This document shows, piece by piece, positions 15,958-24,632 of a stretch of DNA of 64,000 nt. Location: the NCBI RefSeq assembly GCF_017676345.1, contig NZ_JAFFZM010000020.1, positions 62,001-126,000 of the forward strand, read 5' to 3'. This DNA is from Streptomyces smyrnaeus (lineage in GTDB: Bacteria; Actinomycetota; Actinomycetes; Streptomycetales; Streptomycetaceae). Position 1 is the stretch's first letter, and every line of letters starts with the position of its first letter. The translations under genes and the position numbers were made by a program. Under the pieces are notes generated by a model. The model was given only the letters and a program-made list of their open reading frames with translations, was not told the DNA's origin and did not search any database.

Positions 15958-17307
15958 ATGCGTATCTCGCGTGCTCCACGCACGGCTCTCGCGCTTGCCT
16001 CCGCAGCCGCCCTGACGCTCACCGCCGCGGGGTGTGCCGCCGAGGACGAAGGGAGCGAGTGGGCGGCTTCGCACAAGCCGACCGTGGACCTCCCCCAGCT
16101 CAAAGGCCAGAAGCTCCAGGTCGCGGCGGTGTGGACGGGTGACGAGCAGAAGAACTTCCGCAAGGTGCTCGACGAGTTCGAGAAACGAACCGGCGCCAAG
16201 GTCGAGTTCGTGCCCACCGGCGACAACGTGGCCACCTACATAGGCTCCAAGGTCGAGGGCGGCTCGCCGCCGGATGTGGCGATGCTGCCGCAGGTCGGTG
16301 TGTTGCGGGAGTTCGCCAGAAAGGGCTGGCTCAAGCCGCTGGGCAAGGAGGCGCTCGCCCAGTCCAAGAAGAACTTCGCCAAGGGCTGGCGGGACCTGGG
16401 CAGCTACGAGGGCAAGCAGTACGGCATCTACTACAAGGCCGCCAACAAGTCCCTCATCTGGTACAACTCCCAGGCTTTCGAGGACGCGGGCGTCAAGGAG
16501 GCCAAGGACTGGAAGTCCTTCGTCAAGGACGCGGAAACGCTCTCCGACTCGGGCGTCGACCCGGTGTCGGTCGGCGGCGCCGACGGCTGGACGCTCACCG
16601 ACTGGTTCGAGAACGTCTATCTGTCCCAGGCCGGTCCCGAGAAGTACGACCAGCTCGCCGAACACAAGATCAAGTGGACGGACCCGTCGGTCACCGAGGC
16701 GCTGAAGACCCTGCAGCAACTGTGGGGCAAGAGCCATCTGCTGGCCGGCGGCAACCAGGGCGCGCTGCAGACGGACTTCCCCAAGTCGGTGACCCAGACC
16801 TTCGGCAACCTCGCCTCGCCGCAGGCCGCGCTCGTCTTCGAGGCCGACTTCGTCGGCGTCAACATCGAGGGCGACACCAAGGCCCGTATCGGCAAGGACG
16901 CGCAGGTCTACCCGTTCCCCAAGGTCGGTGCCAAGCCCCCGGTGGTCACCGCGGGCGACGCGGCGGCCGTGCTGAAGAACAGCAAGGGCGCGCAGGCGCT
17001 CGCCACCTTCCTCGCCTCCAAGGACGCGGCGGGGATCTGGGCGGCCGAGGGCGGCTATGTCTCCCCCAACAAGGAACTGGACCTGTCCGCCTACCCGAAC
17101 CAGCCGCAGCGCGAGATCGCCAAGGCGCTGGTCGAAGCCGGGAACGACTTCCGCTTCGACATGTCCGACCAGGCGCCCGCCGCGTTCGGCGGCACCAAGG
17201 GTGAGGGCGAGTGGAAGGCCCTCCAGGACTTCCTGAAGAACCCCGAGGACATCAAGGGCACTCAGCAGGCGCTGGAGAAGGCCGCCGCCAAGGCGTACGA
17301 GAAGTGA
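15958..17307 (+). CDS. Extracellular sugar-binding lipoprotein of an ABC transporter
   Basis: A 449-residue solute-binding protein. A type II signal peptide is plain: MRISRAPR, a hydrophobic core and the lipobox LTAAGC with the modified Cys at residue 26. The mature part is a family 1 (MalE-like) sugar-binding fold: VWTGDEQKNFRKVLDEFEKRTG, the hinge SPPDVAMLPQVGVLREFA, and the LIWYNSQAFEDAGV and GGADGWTLTDWFE segments. The ATG at 15958 follows an AAAGGGA site. It is the first gene of a three-gene importer operon (124 bp to the permease gene). No ATPase gene is present; Streptomyces importers of this class usually borrow the shared ATPase MsiK. The sugar cannot be deduced. Confidence 0.92.
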   Translation: MRISRAPRTALALASAAALTLTAAGCAAEDEGSEWAASHKPTVDLPQLKGQKLQVAAVWTGDEQKNFRKVLDEFEKRTGAKVEFVPTGDNVATYIGSKVEGGSPPDVAMLPQVGVLREFARKGWLKPLGKEALAQSKKNFAKGWRDLGSYEGKQYGIYYKAANKSLIWYNSQAFEDAGVKEAKDWKSFVKDAETLSDSGVDPVSVGGADGWTLTDWFENVYLSQAGPEKYDQLAEHKIKWTDPSVTEALKTLQQLWGKSHLLAGGNQGALQTDFPKSVTQTFGNLASPQAALVFEADFVGVNIEGDTKARIGKDAQVYPFPKVGAKPPVVTAGDAAAVLKNSKGAQALATFLASKDAAGIWAAEGGYVSPNKELDLSAYPNQPQREIAKALVEAGNDFRFDMSDQAPAAFGGTKGEGEWKALQDFLKNPEDIKGTQQALEKAAAKAYEK

Positions 17308-17431
17308 ACCGCGCCACAGCCACATCAGCCGCGACCCGTACGACGCGGAAGTCCCCCGTGACCCGCACGTCCCGTACGGCTCTCGCGACCTCCACGCCTC
17401 ACTGACGGACCAGACAGGGGAGACCACCGTC

Positions 17432-18967
17432 ATGCCGACCCCGAGCCAGCCAGGAAGCGGCGCGACCGGAGACATACCGGACGACGCCGGCGCGCCCGAC
17501 GCGCCGGTCACCGGAGCCGCCACCGGCACCAGTTCAAGCACGACAGACGGCGCGACCGCGACCGCGCCGAAGACAGCGAGCAGCACGGCGCAGGCCGCCG
17601 CCGACGCGGCGCCCGCCCGTACACCCGCCGAGCAGACGTCCGCCGAGCGCAGCGGCGCCGGGACCGCGGTCGGTAAGGGGGCCTCGGCGCTGCGCCGCCG
17701 CCCCTGGATCGCCGCGCTGTTCCTGCTGCCGGCCCTGGTCGTCCTGGGAGCGCTGGTCGTCTACCCGATCGCGTTCTCGGTCTTCCGCAGCTTCATGAAC
17801 GCCGACGGCTCCAGCTTCGTGGGGCTGGACAACTTCACGGAGCTGTTCACCGACGACAGCACGCTGATCGCCTTCCGCAACAATCTCGTCTGGGTGATCG
17901 TCGCACCCGCGGTGTGTACGGCACTCGGCCTGATCTTCGCCGTACTGACCGAGAAGGTGCGCTGGGGAACAGCTTTCAAGCTGCTGGTCTTCATGCCGAT
18001 GGCCATCTCCATGCTGGCCTCGGGCATCATCTTCCGGCTCGTCTACGAGCAGGACCCGGACCGGGGCGTGGCCAACGCGATGTGGACCACCGTCCACGAC
18101 ACGTTCGCCGAGACCTCGCCCTGGCCGGACGCGCGTCCGCGCACCGACGCGCCGCTGACCATCTCCAAGGGCGCCTACACCACCAAGGACACCGTCGACG
18201 CCGGCAGCCCGGCCCACCTTCCGCTGGTGGGCATTCCGCCCAAGGAGGCGGGCGACGCGGCAGTCGCCAAGAAACCCGCCAAGGCCGAGGGCGGCCAGAT
18301 CACCGGCGCGGTGTGGCTGGACTTCGTCAAGGGCGGGCGCAGCGAGCACGGCGTCATCGACCAGCAGGAAAAAGCGCTGGCCGGCATCAAGGTGGAGGCG
18401 GTCAAGGACGGCCGCAAGGTCGCCGAGGCCACCACGGGCGAGGACGGCACCTTCACCCTCCCGGCCGCCGCCGACGGCGCCAAGCTGCGGCTGCCCGCCT
18501 CCAACTTCGCGGCGCCCTACAACGGTATCGACTGGCTCGGCCCCACCCTGGTGACGCCGGCCATCATCGGGTCCTACGTGTGGATGTGGGCGGGCTTCGC
18601 GATGGTGCTGATCGCGGCGGGCCTGGCCGGTGTGCCGCGTGAGCTGCTGGAGCAGGCACGGGTCGACGGCTGCAACGAGTGGAAGGTCTTCCGCAAGGTC
18701 ACGGTGCCGCTGCTGGCGCCGGTGCTCGGCGTCGTCACCGTCACCCTGATGATCAACGTCCTCAAGATCTTCGACCTCGTCTACGTCATCGCGCCCGGCG
18801 CCACCCAACGGGAGGCCAACGTCCTGGCGCTCCAGCTGTATCTGAAGTCCTTCGGTGGCAGCCCGGACCAGGGCGCGGGCAGCGCGATCGCAGTGGTCCT
18901 GCTGCTGCTCGTCGTGCCGGTCATGATCCTCAACATCCGCCGTCTGCGCAGGGAGTCCCGCCGATGA
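17432..18967 (+). CDS. Sugar ABC transporter permease with inserted extracytoplasmic domain
   Basis: A 511-residue MalF-type permease, longer than the usual 290-330. A Thr/Ala-rich cytoplasmic N-terminus (about 1-85) leads to TM helices starting at WIAALFLLPALVVLGALVVYPIAF. The EAA loop that contacts the ATPase is present (EQARVDGCNEWKVFRKVTVPLL). Between about residues 225 and 365, where homologues have a short periplasmic loop, there is an inserted segment; its core (GAVWLDF...KALAGIKVEAVKDGRKVAEATTGEDGTFTL) looks like a carboxypeptidase-regulatory/CnaB-like beta-sandwich. Its role could be contact with the binding protein or with the wall (inference). The ATG at 17432 follows a GGGGAG site. 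Its stop overlaps the next start by 4 bases. Confidence 0.88.
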   Translation: MPTPSQPGSGATGDIPDDAGAPDAPVTGAATGTSSSTTDGATATAPKTASSTAQAAADAAPARTPAEQTSAERSGAGTAVGKGASALRRRPWIAALFLLPALVVLGALVVYPIAFSVFRSFMNADGSSFVGLDNFTELFTDDSTLIAFRNNLVWVIVAPAVCTALGLIFAVLTEKVRWGTAFKLLVFMPMAISMLASGIIFRLVYEQDPDRGVANAMWTTVHDTFAETSPWPDARPRTDAPLTISKGAYTTKDTVDAGSPAHLPLVGIPPKEAGDAAVAKKPAKAEGGQITGAVWLDFVKGGRSEHGVIDQQEKALAGIKVEAVKDGRKVAEATTGEDGTFTLPAAADGAKLRLPASNFAAPYNGIDWLGPTLVTPAIIGSYVWMWAGFAMVLIAAGLAGVPRELLEQARVDGCNEWKVFRKVTVPLLAPVLGVVTVTLMINVLKIFDLVYVIAPGATQREANVLALQLYLKSFGGSPDQGAGSAIAVVLLLLVVPVMILNIRRLRRESRR

Positions 18968-19911
18968 CCACGCTGACCGCCCCTGGCGCGTCCTCTCAGC
19001 CGACGGCTCCGGCACCGGAAGCCGCCGCTCCCAAGACCTCGGCCGCCGCGCGGGTGGCCGCCTTCACCGGCCACTGGGCAGTGCGCTTCGCACTGGTCGT
19101 CATCGGTCTGTTCTGGCTGATGCCGACGGCCGGGCTGCTCAGTTCGTCACTGCGCGACCCGGCGGATGTCTCCATATCCGGCTGGTGGAACATCTTCGAC
19201 CTGAACGGCAGCTTCCCCTGGATCCTGAACAAGGATCAGCTGACCACCTCGAACTACGACGCGCTGTTCGCCAACGACCAGGTGATGAGCTCGCTGTGGA
19301 CCACCGTGCTGATCACCGTTCCGGCCACCGTGCTGGTGGTGGTGATCGGCGCGCTGGCCGGGTACGCCTTCGCCTGGATGGACTTCCCCGGCCGCGACTG
19401 GTGGTTCCTGGTCGTCGTGGGGCTGCTGGTGGTGCCGGTGCAGGTGGCGCTGGTACCGGTCGCCAAGCTCTTCAACACCCTGGGCATCTTCGAGACGACG
19501 GCCGGTGTCGTCCTCTTCCACACGGCCTTCGGCCTGCCGTTCGCCATCTTCCTGCTGCGCAACTTCTTCGCGGAGATCCCCCGCGAACTGCTGGAGGCGG
19601 CACGGCTGGACGGCGCCGGTGAGATCCGGCTGTTCACCCGGGTCGTGCTGCCGCTGGGCGGCCCGGCCATCGCCTCGCTGGGCATCTTCCAGTTCCTGTG
19701 GGTGTGGAACGACATGCTGGTCGCGCTGATCTTCGCCGACTCGACGAACCCGCCGATCACGGTGGCGCTCCAGCAGCAGATGCGGCAGTTCGGCAACAAC
19801 ATCGATGTGCTGGCGCCGGGCGCCTTCATCTCGATGCTGGTACCGCTGGCGGTCTTCTTCGCCTTCCAGAAGCAGTTCGTCTCCGGTGTGATGGCGGGCT
19901 CCGTCAAGTAG
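18964..19911 (+). CDS. Sugar ABC transporter permease (MalG type)
   Basis: A 315-residue inner-membrane permease with six TM helices. The EAA motif is in EAARLDGAGEIRLFTRVVLPLGGPA. The C-terminus, FQKQFVSGVMAGSVK, is the standard MalG-family ending. The ATG overlaps the previous stop (ATGA), so translation is probably coupled. It completes the binding protein - MalF - MalG set. Its 3' end overlaps the convergent gtrA-like gene by 8 bases. Confidence 0.93.
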   Translation: MTTLTAPGASSQPTAPAPEAAAPKTSAAARVAAFTGHWAVRFALVVIGLFWLMPTAGLLSSSLRDPADVSISGWWNIFDLNGSFPWILNKDQLTTSNYDALFANDQVMSSLWTTVLITVPATVLVVVIGALAGYAFAWMDFPGRDWWFLVVVGLLVVPVQVALVPVAKLFNTLGIFETTAGVVLFHTAFGLPFAIFLLRNFFAEIPRELLEAARLDGAGEIRLFTRVVLPLGGPAIASLGIFQFLWVWNDMLVALIFADSTNPPITVALQQQMRQFGNNIDVLAPGAFISMLVPLAVFFAFQKQFVSGVMAGSVK

Positions 19912-20386
19912 CCTCGCCGTCCACCCGCGGCCGCCCCCGCCCCCGTACCCCTTCCGGGACGGGGGCGGTCGCATGTGAGAACACCAGCGTGCGCGTCCCC
20001 CAGAAGCGCACGGCGGTGCCCAGCACCATGCCGACGCCGACACCGGAGACGGTGTCGGCGAAGACGGAGGTGAGACCCAGCAGATGCCGGGAGACGCCGA
20101 GGCAGCCCAGCTGCACCGCGCCACCCGCCGCGTTGACCAGCACGAAGACGGCGAATCTGCGCCAGCCGCCGGCCACCTTGCGCTCACGCAGCCGGTAGGG
20201 ACCCAGCGCGTTGCCCGCGTAGGCGACGGCCGCACCGGCGAGGAACGAGAGCGCCTTCGCGTACATCGGTTCCATTGCGGCGGGGCCGCGGAGGTAGAGG
20301 AACGTGCCGAGGTCGGCGGCGAAGGCGAACACGCCGACGGCGGCGAACCCCGCGAACTCTGTGCAGAGGGCTTGCGGCCGGCTCAT
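19904..20386 (-). CDS. GtrA-family membrane protein, probably for polyprenyl-phospho-sugar translocation
   Basis: A 160-residue protein with four TM helices, the GtrA layout, from the ATG at 20386 (MSRPQALC). Family features include the AGFAAVGVFAFAADLGTF first helix and the WRRFAVFVLVNA segment. GtrA proteins help move or present polyprenyl-phosphate sugars. In Mycobacterium a GtrA protein (Rv3789) is encoded next to dprE1 and has been linked to decaprenyl-phospho-arabinose; here too it neighbours the arabinose genes, so a role in that route is likely (inference). A GC hairpin inside its 3' end (CCGCCCCCG at 19931, CGGGGGCGG at 19960) may terminate the convergent ABC operon. Confidence 0.85.
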   Translation of the reverse strand: MSRPQALCTEFAGFAAVGVFAFAADLGTFLYLRGPAAMEPMYAKALSFLAGAAVAYAGNALGPYRLRERKVAGGWRRFAVFVLVNAAGGAVQLGCLGVSRHLLGLTSVFADTVSGVGVGMVLGTAVRFWGTRTLVFSHATAPVPEGVRGRGRPRVDGEAT

Positions 20387-20482
20387 CGCTGGGCCCGCAG
20401 ATCTTGCGTACCCCGCATGGGGGCTGCGCTTGCCCACCCTGCGCCCCTGGCGCAGACTGCCCAAGCTTCGCGGATTCCTTCA

Positions 20483-20500
20483 AGGGGCGCGGGGAACTGC
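20483..20500 (+). repeat. Dispersed intergenic repeat, copy 1
   Basis: The 18-mer core AGGGGCGCGGGGAACTGC, here followed by GCGACCGGCCACGAC. Identical cores occur at 24515-24532 and 53941-53958 on the other strand. All three are intergenic. Confidence 0.85.
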
Positions 20501-20568
20501 GCGACCGGCCACGACGCGCCCGCAGTCCGCGAACAACCGACAGGGGCACCCCCTTCCCGGAGCATGCC

Positions 20569-21564
20569 CTACAGCCCCGCAACCGACAGGCCGTACAACA
20601 CTCCCCAGCACACAGCTGTGACGGCCAGCGGGCGGTCCCGCAGCAGAACGTCCTCCGGAGACCCCGCACTGCCGCGGTCCACAAAGACCCCGTACCGCAG
20701 GACCGCGCAGATCAGCGGCACCATCGACAGCTGGCGGCACAGGGAGACACCGGCGCCCGCATCGGTTCCCAGAGCCCAAAGGCAGTACGCGAGTACTGCC
20801 ACCCCCGCCGCGAGCTGCCACACGAAGCGCAGATAGCCGACGGTGTACTCGCGCAGCAGCGCCCTGGTGCCGCCCTCGCCCTCCCCCATCAACAGCGCTT
20901 CCGAGTAGCGCTTGCCCGCCACCATGAACAGCGCGCCGAATCCGGCGGTGATCAGGAACCAACGGGAGAGCGGGATCCCCAGCGCCAGCCCGCCGGACAT
21001 CGCCCGCATCACGAACCCGGCCGTCACCACGGCCAGGTCGACCACCAGAACGCGCTTGAGCCGCAGGCAGTAGGCGATCTGCATGACCACATAGGCCGCC
21101 AGCAGGGCCGCGGTCGCCGTGTTGCACAGCAGCGCGGCGGCGCCCGTCGCGGCCACGGCGAGCACGGAGCCCAGGGCGTAGGCGAGCGGCACCGGGACGG
21201 TCCCGGCGGCGACCGGGCGACGGCACTTGTCGGGGTGCGCCCGGTCGGCCTCCGCGTCGCGCGCGTCGTTGAGCAGATAGACAGCTGCCGCCGCCGCGGT
21301 GAACAGGATGAAGACGAGGGCCAGTTCGAGCACCGTGCGCATGGAGGCCAGCTCGCCCGCGGCGGCGGGTGCCGCGACGACCAGCAGGTTCTTCACCCAC
21401 TGCCGGGGCCGTGCGGTCAGCAGCAGCCCGCCGGGGAGGGTGCCGGCGAACCCGGCGGGGCGGGTGGGCGCGGCGGCGAGGGGGTGCGGTTCGGCGCCGC
21501 CGCCCTCTGCCGGGCCGGCCAGTTCCTGCCCGGGCGAGCCGGTCAGTGTGGAGCGTTCAGCCAT
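20569..21564 (-). CDS. UbiA-family decaprenyl-phosphate phosphoribosyltransferase
   Basis: A 331-residue polytopic prenyltransferase. The first Asp-rich motif is NDARDAEADRAHPDK (about residues 98-112), the pattern that binds Mg-pyrophosphate in UbiA enzymes; ARPRQWVKNLLV near the N-terminus is shared with Rv3806c-type enzymes, which join PRPP to decaprenyl phosphate. About eight TM helices follow. Its start (ATG 21564) overlaps the stop of the PAP2 phosphatase gene (ATGGCTGA), so the two are co-translated, and the dprE1-dprE2 genes lie divergently beyond. The set spells the decaprenyl-phospho-arabinose pathway. The lipid carrier in Streptomyces may differ in length. Confidence 0.88.
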   Translation of the reverse strand: MAERSTLTGSPGQELAGPAEGGGAEPHPLAAAPTRPAGFAGTLPGGLLLTARPRQWVKNLLVVAAPAAAGELASMRTVLELALVFILFTAAAAAVYLLNDARDAEADRAHPDKCRRPVAAGTVPVPLAYALGSVLAVAATGAAALLCNTATAALLAAYVVMQIAYCLRLKRVLVVDLAVVTAGFVMRAMSGGLALGIPLSRWFLITAGFGALFMVAGKRYSEALLMGEGEGGTRALLREYTVGYLRFVWQLAAGVAVLAYCLWALGTDAGAGVSLCRQLSMVPLICAVLRYGVFVDRGSAGSPEDVLLRDRPLAVTAVCWGVLYGLSVAGL

Positions 21565-22120
21565 GCGGGCGCCCCCTCCCCCGCGGGCGGCGGCTGCCCA
21601 GCCGTACGGTCAGCGCGCCCAGCACCGCGCCCGCCAGCACATCGGAGGGGTAGTGGACGCCCGCGACCATCCGGGAGACACACATCAGCGCGGCCAGCGC
21701 CGTCAGTGGTGTGCCGTGCCGCCGTCCGCCGAGCGACCCGTGCCGCAGCCCGCCCAGGGCCAGTGCGGCGGCGCTGGCGGAGGCTGCGTGCGAGCTGGGG
21801 AAGGAGTGCGCTCCCGCCGTCCGTACCAGCGGGGCGCGGCCGGCCGGTCCGGGGCGCGGGCGGCGCACGACCCGCTTGATCCCCATGCTGGCCAGGTGCG
21901 CGGCGCCCACGAGCGCGGTGCCCTTGAGCCAGCGCTCCCGCTGGGTACGGTCGGTGGCGGCGCCGGCGAGTCCGACCAGGAGCCAGACGGCGGCGTGCTC
22001 CCCGCTCCAGGACAGGGCGCGGGCCGTGCCGGCCACCCGGGCGTCGTCCGCGCAGTCGCCCAGGGCGCACAACAGCCGCCGTTCCCACTGCCCCCATCGT
22101 CGGGCCGTTCTCGCTGCCAC
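21557..22120 (-). CDS. PAP2-family phosphatase (decaprenyl-phosphoryl-5-phosphoribose phosphatase candidate)
   Basis: A 187-residue membrane phosphatase. All three family motifs are visible: KRVVRRPRP, the PSSH core in SFPSSHAAS, and SRMVAGVHYPSD. Start GTG at 22120 gives the usual MAARTARRWG-like N-terminus; upstream frame is open but not conserved in character. It overlaps the ubiA-type gene by 8 bases. In Mycobacterium, Rv3807c of this family is the proposed phosphatase that removes the 5-phosphate between the UbiA and DprE1 steps, and the same pairing is seen here. Confidence 0.85.
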   Translation of the reverse strand: MAARTARRWGQWERRLLCALGDCADDARVAGTARALSWSGEHAAVWLLVGLAGAATDRTQRERWLKGTALVGAAHLASMGIKRVVRRPRPGPAGRAPLVRTAGAHSFPSSHAASASAAALALGGLRHGSLGGRRHGTPLTALAALMCVSRMVAGVHYPSDVLAGAVLGALTVRLGSRRPRGRGRPHG

Positions 22121-22252
22121 GCTGAAGACTCTGCCGCGCCCCGCGCCGCCACAGGCCCAGCCGCGGTCCGACACTCGGCCTTTCACCCTTTCAGCGACAC
22201 CAGCGGCACGGCTTCCCCTCCCTCGCATTTCCCGGCGCTTACCGTCACGTTC

Positions 22253-23659
22253 ATGCCCGTTCAGCACATCCGGCGCGCCGCGCCCGCGCCGCCCGACCGC
22301 ACGGCCCGGCTGCTGACCGGCTGGGGCAGAACGGCTCCCACCGGCGCCCGGGTGCTGCGCCCGCGCACCCGGCAGGAGGCGGTGGAGGCCGTCCTGGAGT
22401 GCGGGGCCCGCGGCAGCATCGCGCGCGGGCTGGGCCGCGCCTACGGGGACGCGGCGCAGAACGCGGGCGGCACCGTGCTGGACACCACCGGCCTGGACCG
22501 GGTGCTGGCCATCGACGCGGCAGGCGGCACGGTGACCTGCGAGGCGGGGGTCAGCCTGCACCGGCTGATGACGGTGCTGCTGCCGCTGGGCTGGTTCGTC
22601 CCCGTCACCCCGGGGACCCGCTATGTGACCGTCGGCGGGGCGATCGGCGCGGACATCCACGGCAAGAACCATCACGTCTGCGGCTCCTTCACCCGCCATG
22701 TGCGCTCCTTGGAGCTGCTGACCGCCGACGGGCAGGTGCGCGAGGTCACGCCGGGCAGCGAGCTGTTCGAGGCGACAGCGGGCGGTATGGGTCTGACGGG
22801 GCTGGTGCTGAGCGCGACGGTGACGCTGCTGCCGGTGGAGACGTCGCTGATGACGGTGGACACCGAGCGGCTGCCCGACCTGGACTCGCTGCTGGCCACG
22901 CTGACCGCCACCGACCACCGCTACCGCTACTCGGTGGCCTGGATCGATCTGCTGGCGCGCGGCACCGCGGCCGGGCGCGCCGTGCTCACCCGCGGCGACC
23001 ACGCACCGCTGGAGGCGCTGGAGGGCCCGGGGCGACTGGCGCGCGCGGCGTGCCGGGACCCGCTGGCCTTCCGGCCCGGGCGGCTGCCGCCCGCACCCCG
23101 CGCCGTACCCAACGGGCTGCTGCGCGGCAGCACCGTCTCGGCCTTCAACAAGCTCTGGTACCACAAGGCGCCGCGCCGCCGTAGGGGTGAGCTGCAGCGC
23201 CTCGCCTCGTTCTTCCACCCGCTGGACGGGCTGCCGCACTGGAACAGGGTCTACGGCAGCGCGGGCTTCGTGCAGTGGCAGTGCGTGGTCGGGCACGAGC
23301 ACGACGACGCGCTGCGCCGCATCGTGCGGCTCATCTCGCGCCGCTCGTGCCCCTCCTTCCTCGCCGTGCTCAAACGGTTCGGTACCGGGGACCCGGGCTG
23401 GCTCTCCTTCCCCACCGAGGGCTGGACGCTGGCGCTGGACGTCCCGGCCGGGCTGCCCGGCCTGGCGGACTTCCTCGACCTGCTGGACGAGGAGGTCGCC
23501 GTCGCCGGGGGACGGCTGTATCTGGCCAAGGACGCACGGATGCGGCCCGAGCTGCTGCCCGCGATGTACCCGCGGCTGGACGACTTCCGCGCGCTGCGTG
23601 CCCGGCTGGACCCGCGCGGCCACTTCACCTCGGACCTGGCACGGCGGCTGTCGCTGTGA
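22253..23659 (+). CDS. dprE1: Decaprenylphosphoryl-beta-D-ribose 2-oxidase
   Basis: A 468-residue FAD enzyme of the VAO/D-arabinono-lactone oxidase type. FAD-binding segments are RGLGRAYGDAAQNAGGTVLDTT and VGGAIGADIHGKNHHVCGSF. The active-site Lys and the ending (YLAKDARMRPELLPAMYPR) align with mycobacterial DprE1 as I remember it. With DprE2 it epimerises the 2-position of the lipid-linked ribose to arabinose. At the position of Mycobacterium tuberculosis Cys387, the covalent target of benzothiazinones, this protein has Ala394 (GWTLALDV). The frame is open far upstream, but MPVQHIRR at 22253 is the natural start. dprE2 follows by 28 bp. Confidence 0.9.
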   Translation: MPVQHIRRAAPAPPDRTARLLTGWGRTAPTGARVLRPRTRQEAVEAVLECGARGSIARGLGRAYGDAAQNAGGTVLDTTGLDRVLAIDAAGGTVTCEAGVSLHRLMTVLLPLGWFVPVTPGTRYVTVGGAIGADIHGKNHHVCGSFTRHVRSLELLTADGQVREVTPGSELFEATAGGMGLTGLVLSATVTLLPVETSLMTVDTERLPDLDSLLATLTATDHRYRYSVAWIDLLARGTAAGRAVLTRGDHAPLEALEGPGRLARAACRDPLAFRPGRLPPAPRAVPNGLLRGSTVSAFNKLWYHKAPRRRRGELQRLASFFHPLDGLPHWNRVYGSAGFVQWQCVVGHEHDDALRRIVRLISRRSCPSFLAVLKRFGTGDPGWLSFPTEGWTLALDVPAGLPGLADFLDLLDEEVAVAGGRLYLAKDARMRPELLPAMYPRLDDFRALRARLDPRGHFTSDLARRLSL

Positions 23660-23687
23660 GCGGGACCCCAATGTGCAAGGAGCACCC

Positions 23688-24461
23688 ATGAAGGACGCCT
23701 TCGGTTCCCCGCAGTCGCTGCTCGTGCTGGGCGGCACGTCCGAGATCGCGCTGGCGACCGTGCGCCGCCTGATGGCCCGCCGGGCCCGCACGGTCTGGCT
23801 CGCCGGGCGGCCGGGAGCGGGGCTGGACTCGGCGGCGGCCGGGCTGCGGGAGGAGGCCGCCGCGCACGGCGCGGAGGTCGCCGTCCGTACGGTCCCGTTC
23901 GACGCGCTCGCTCCCGAGACCCACGAGGAGGTGCTGGAGAAGGTCTTCGCGGAGGGCGACATCGATCTCGTCCTGCTCGCCTTCGGCGTCCTGGGCGACC
24001 AGCAGGGCGACGAGCAGGACCCGATGGCGGCGGTGCGCGTCACCCGGACGAACTACACCGGCGCCGTCTCTTCCGGGCTGGTGTGCGCCAAGGCGCTGCG
24101 TGCCCAGGGCCACGGCTCGCTGGTGGTGCTCTCCTCGGTCGCGGGCGAGCGGGCCCGCCGCGCCAACTTCATCTACGGGTCCAGCAAGGCGGGCCTGGAC
24201 GCCTTCGCCCAGGGGCTCGGGGACGCGCTGCACGGCAGCGGGGTGCATGTGCTGGTCGTACGGCCCGGGTTCGTGCACACCCGGATGACGGCGGGGCGGG
24301 CGCCGGCTCCGCTGGCCACCACGCCGAGCGCTGTCGCCGAGGCGATCGAGCACGGGGTACGGCGGAGGGCGCCGGTTGTGTGGGTGCCCTCCGCACTTGG
24401 ACCCGTGATGAGTGTGCTGCGCCATCTGCCGCGCCCCCTCTTCCGGCGGCTGCCCGGTTGA
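23688..24461 (+). CDS. dprE2: Decaprenylphosphoryl-2-keto-beta-D-erythro-pentose reductase
   Basis: A 257-residue short-chain dehydrogenase. The Rossmann entry is VLGGTSEIALATVRRL (about residues 13-28), NAD-stabilising and catalytic residues are in VLSSVAGERARRANFIYGSSKAG (Ser, Tyr, Lys), and RPGFVHTRMTAG matches the DprE2 subfamily. It reduces the 2-keto intermediate made by DprE1, completing decaprenyl-phospho-arabinose. The ATG at 23688 has AAGGAG 5 bases upstream. It is the second gene of the dprE1-dprE2 operon. Confidence 0.9.
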   Translation: MKDAFGSPQSLLVLGGTSEIALATVRRLMARRARTVWLAGRPGAGLDSAAAGLREEAAAHGAEVAVRTVPFDALAPETHEEVLEKVFAEGDIDLVLLAFGVLGDQQGDEQDPMAAVRVTRTNYTGAVSSGLVCAKALRAQGHGSLVVLSSVAGERARRANFIYGSSKAGLDAFAQGLGDALHGSGVHVLVVRPGFVHTRMTAGRAPAPLATTPSAVAEAIEHGVRRRAPVVWVPSALGPVMSVLRHLPRPLFRRLPG

Positions 24462-24514
24462 GGGGCTGCCGCTTCCGAGGTTTGCGGGATGCGGGTTGTG
24501 TGTGGCTGGTGGGG

Positions 24515-24532
24515 GCAGTTCCCCGCGCCCCT
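24515..24532 (-). repeat. Dispersed intergenic repeat, copy 2
   Basis: Same 18-mer core as at 20483, in the opposite orientation, flanked by GGCTGGTGGG. It lies between dprE2 and the first GT2-TagF gene. Confidence 0.85.
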
Positions 24533-24563
24533 TCGGGGAGCCGCGCCGGGATGTGGGCCCTCG

Positions 24564-24590
24564 CAACATATGGGATAAATCAGATTAATC
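24564..24590 (+). promoter_or_regulatory. AT-rich candidate promoter/operator before the GT2-TagF genes
   Basis: A 27-base stretch with strikingly low GC (contains CATATG, GATAAATC and GATTAATC; the last two form a near direct repeat). It ends about 42 bases before the ATG at 24633. It is the only AT-rich island in the region, so promoter function is likely, though no clear -35 is seen. Confidence 0.4.
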
Positions 24591-24632
24591 GGCCCGTAAG
24601 GCGGAGCCGGCCGTCGACCCCGCGGATTGGCC

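Noticed and set aside
15600..16015. Small open frames in the gap before the ABC operon
   Set aside because: Low-complexity Arg/Pro composition, no ribosome site, overlap of each other in different frames.
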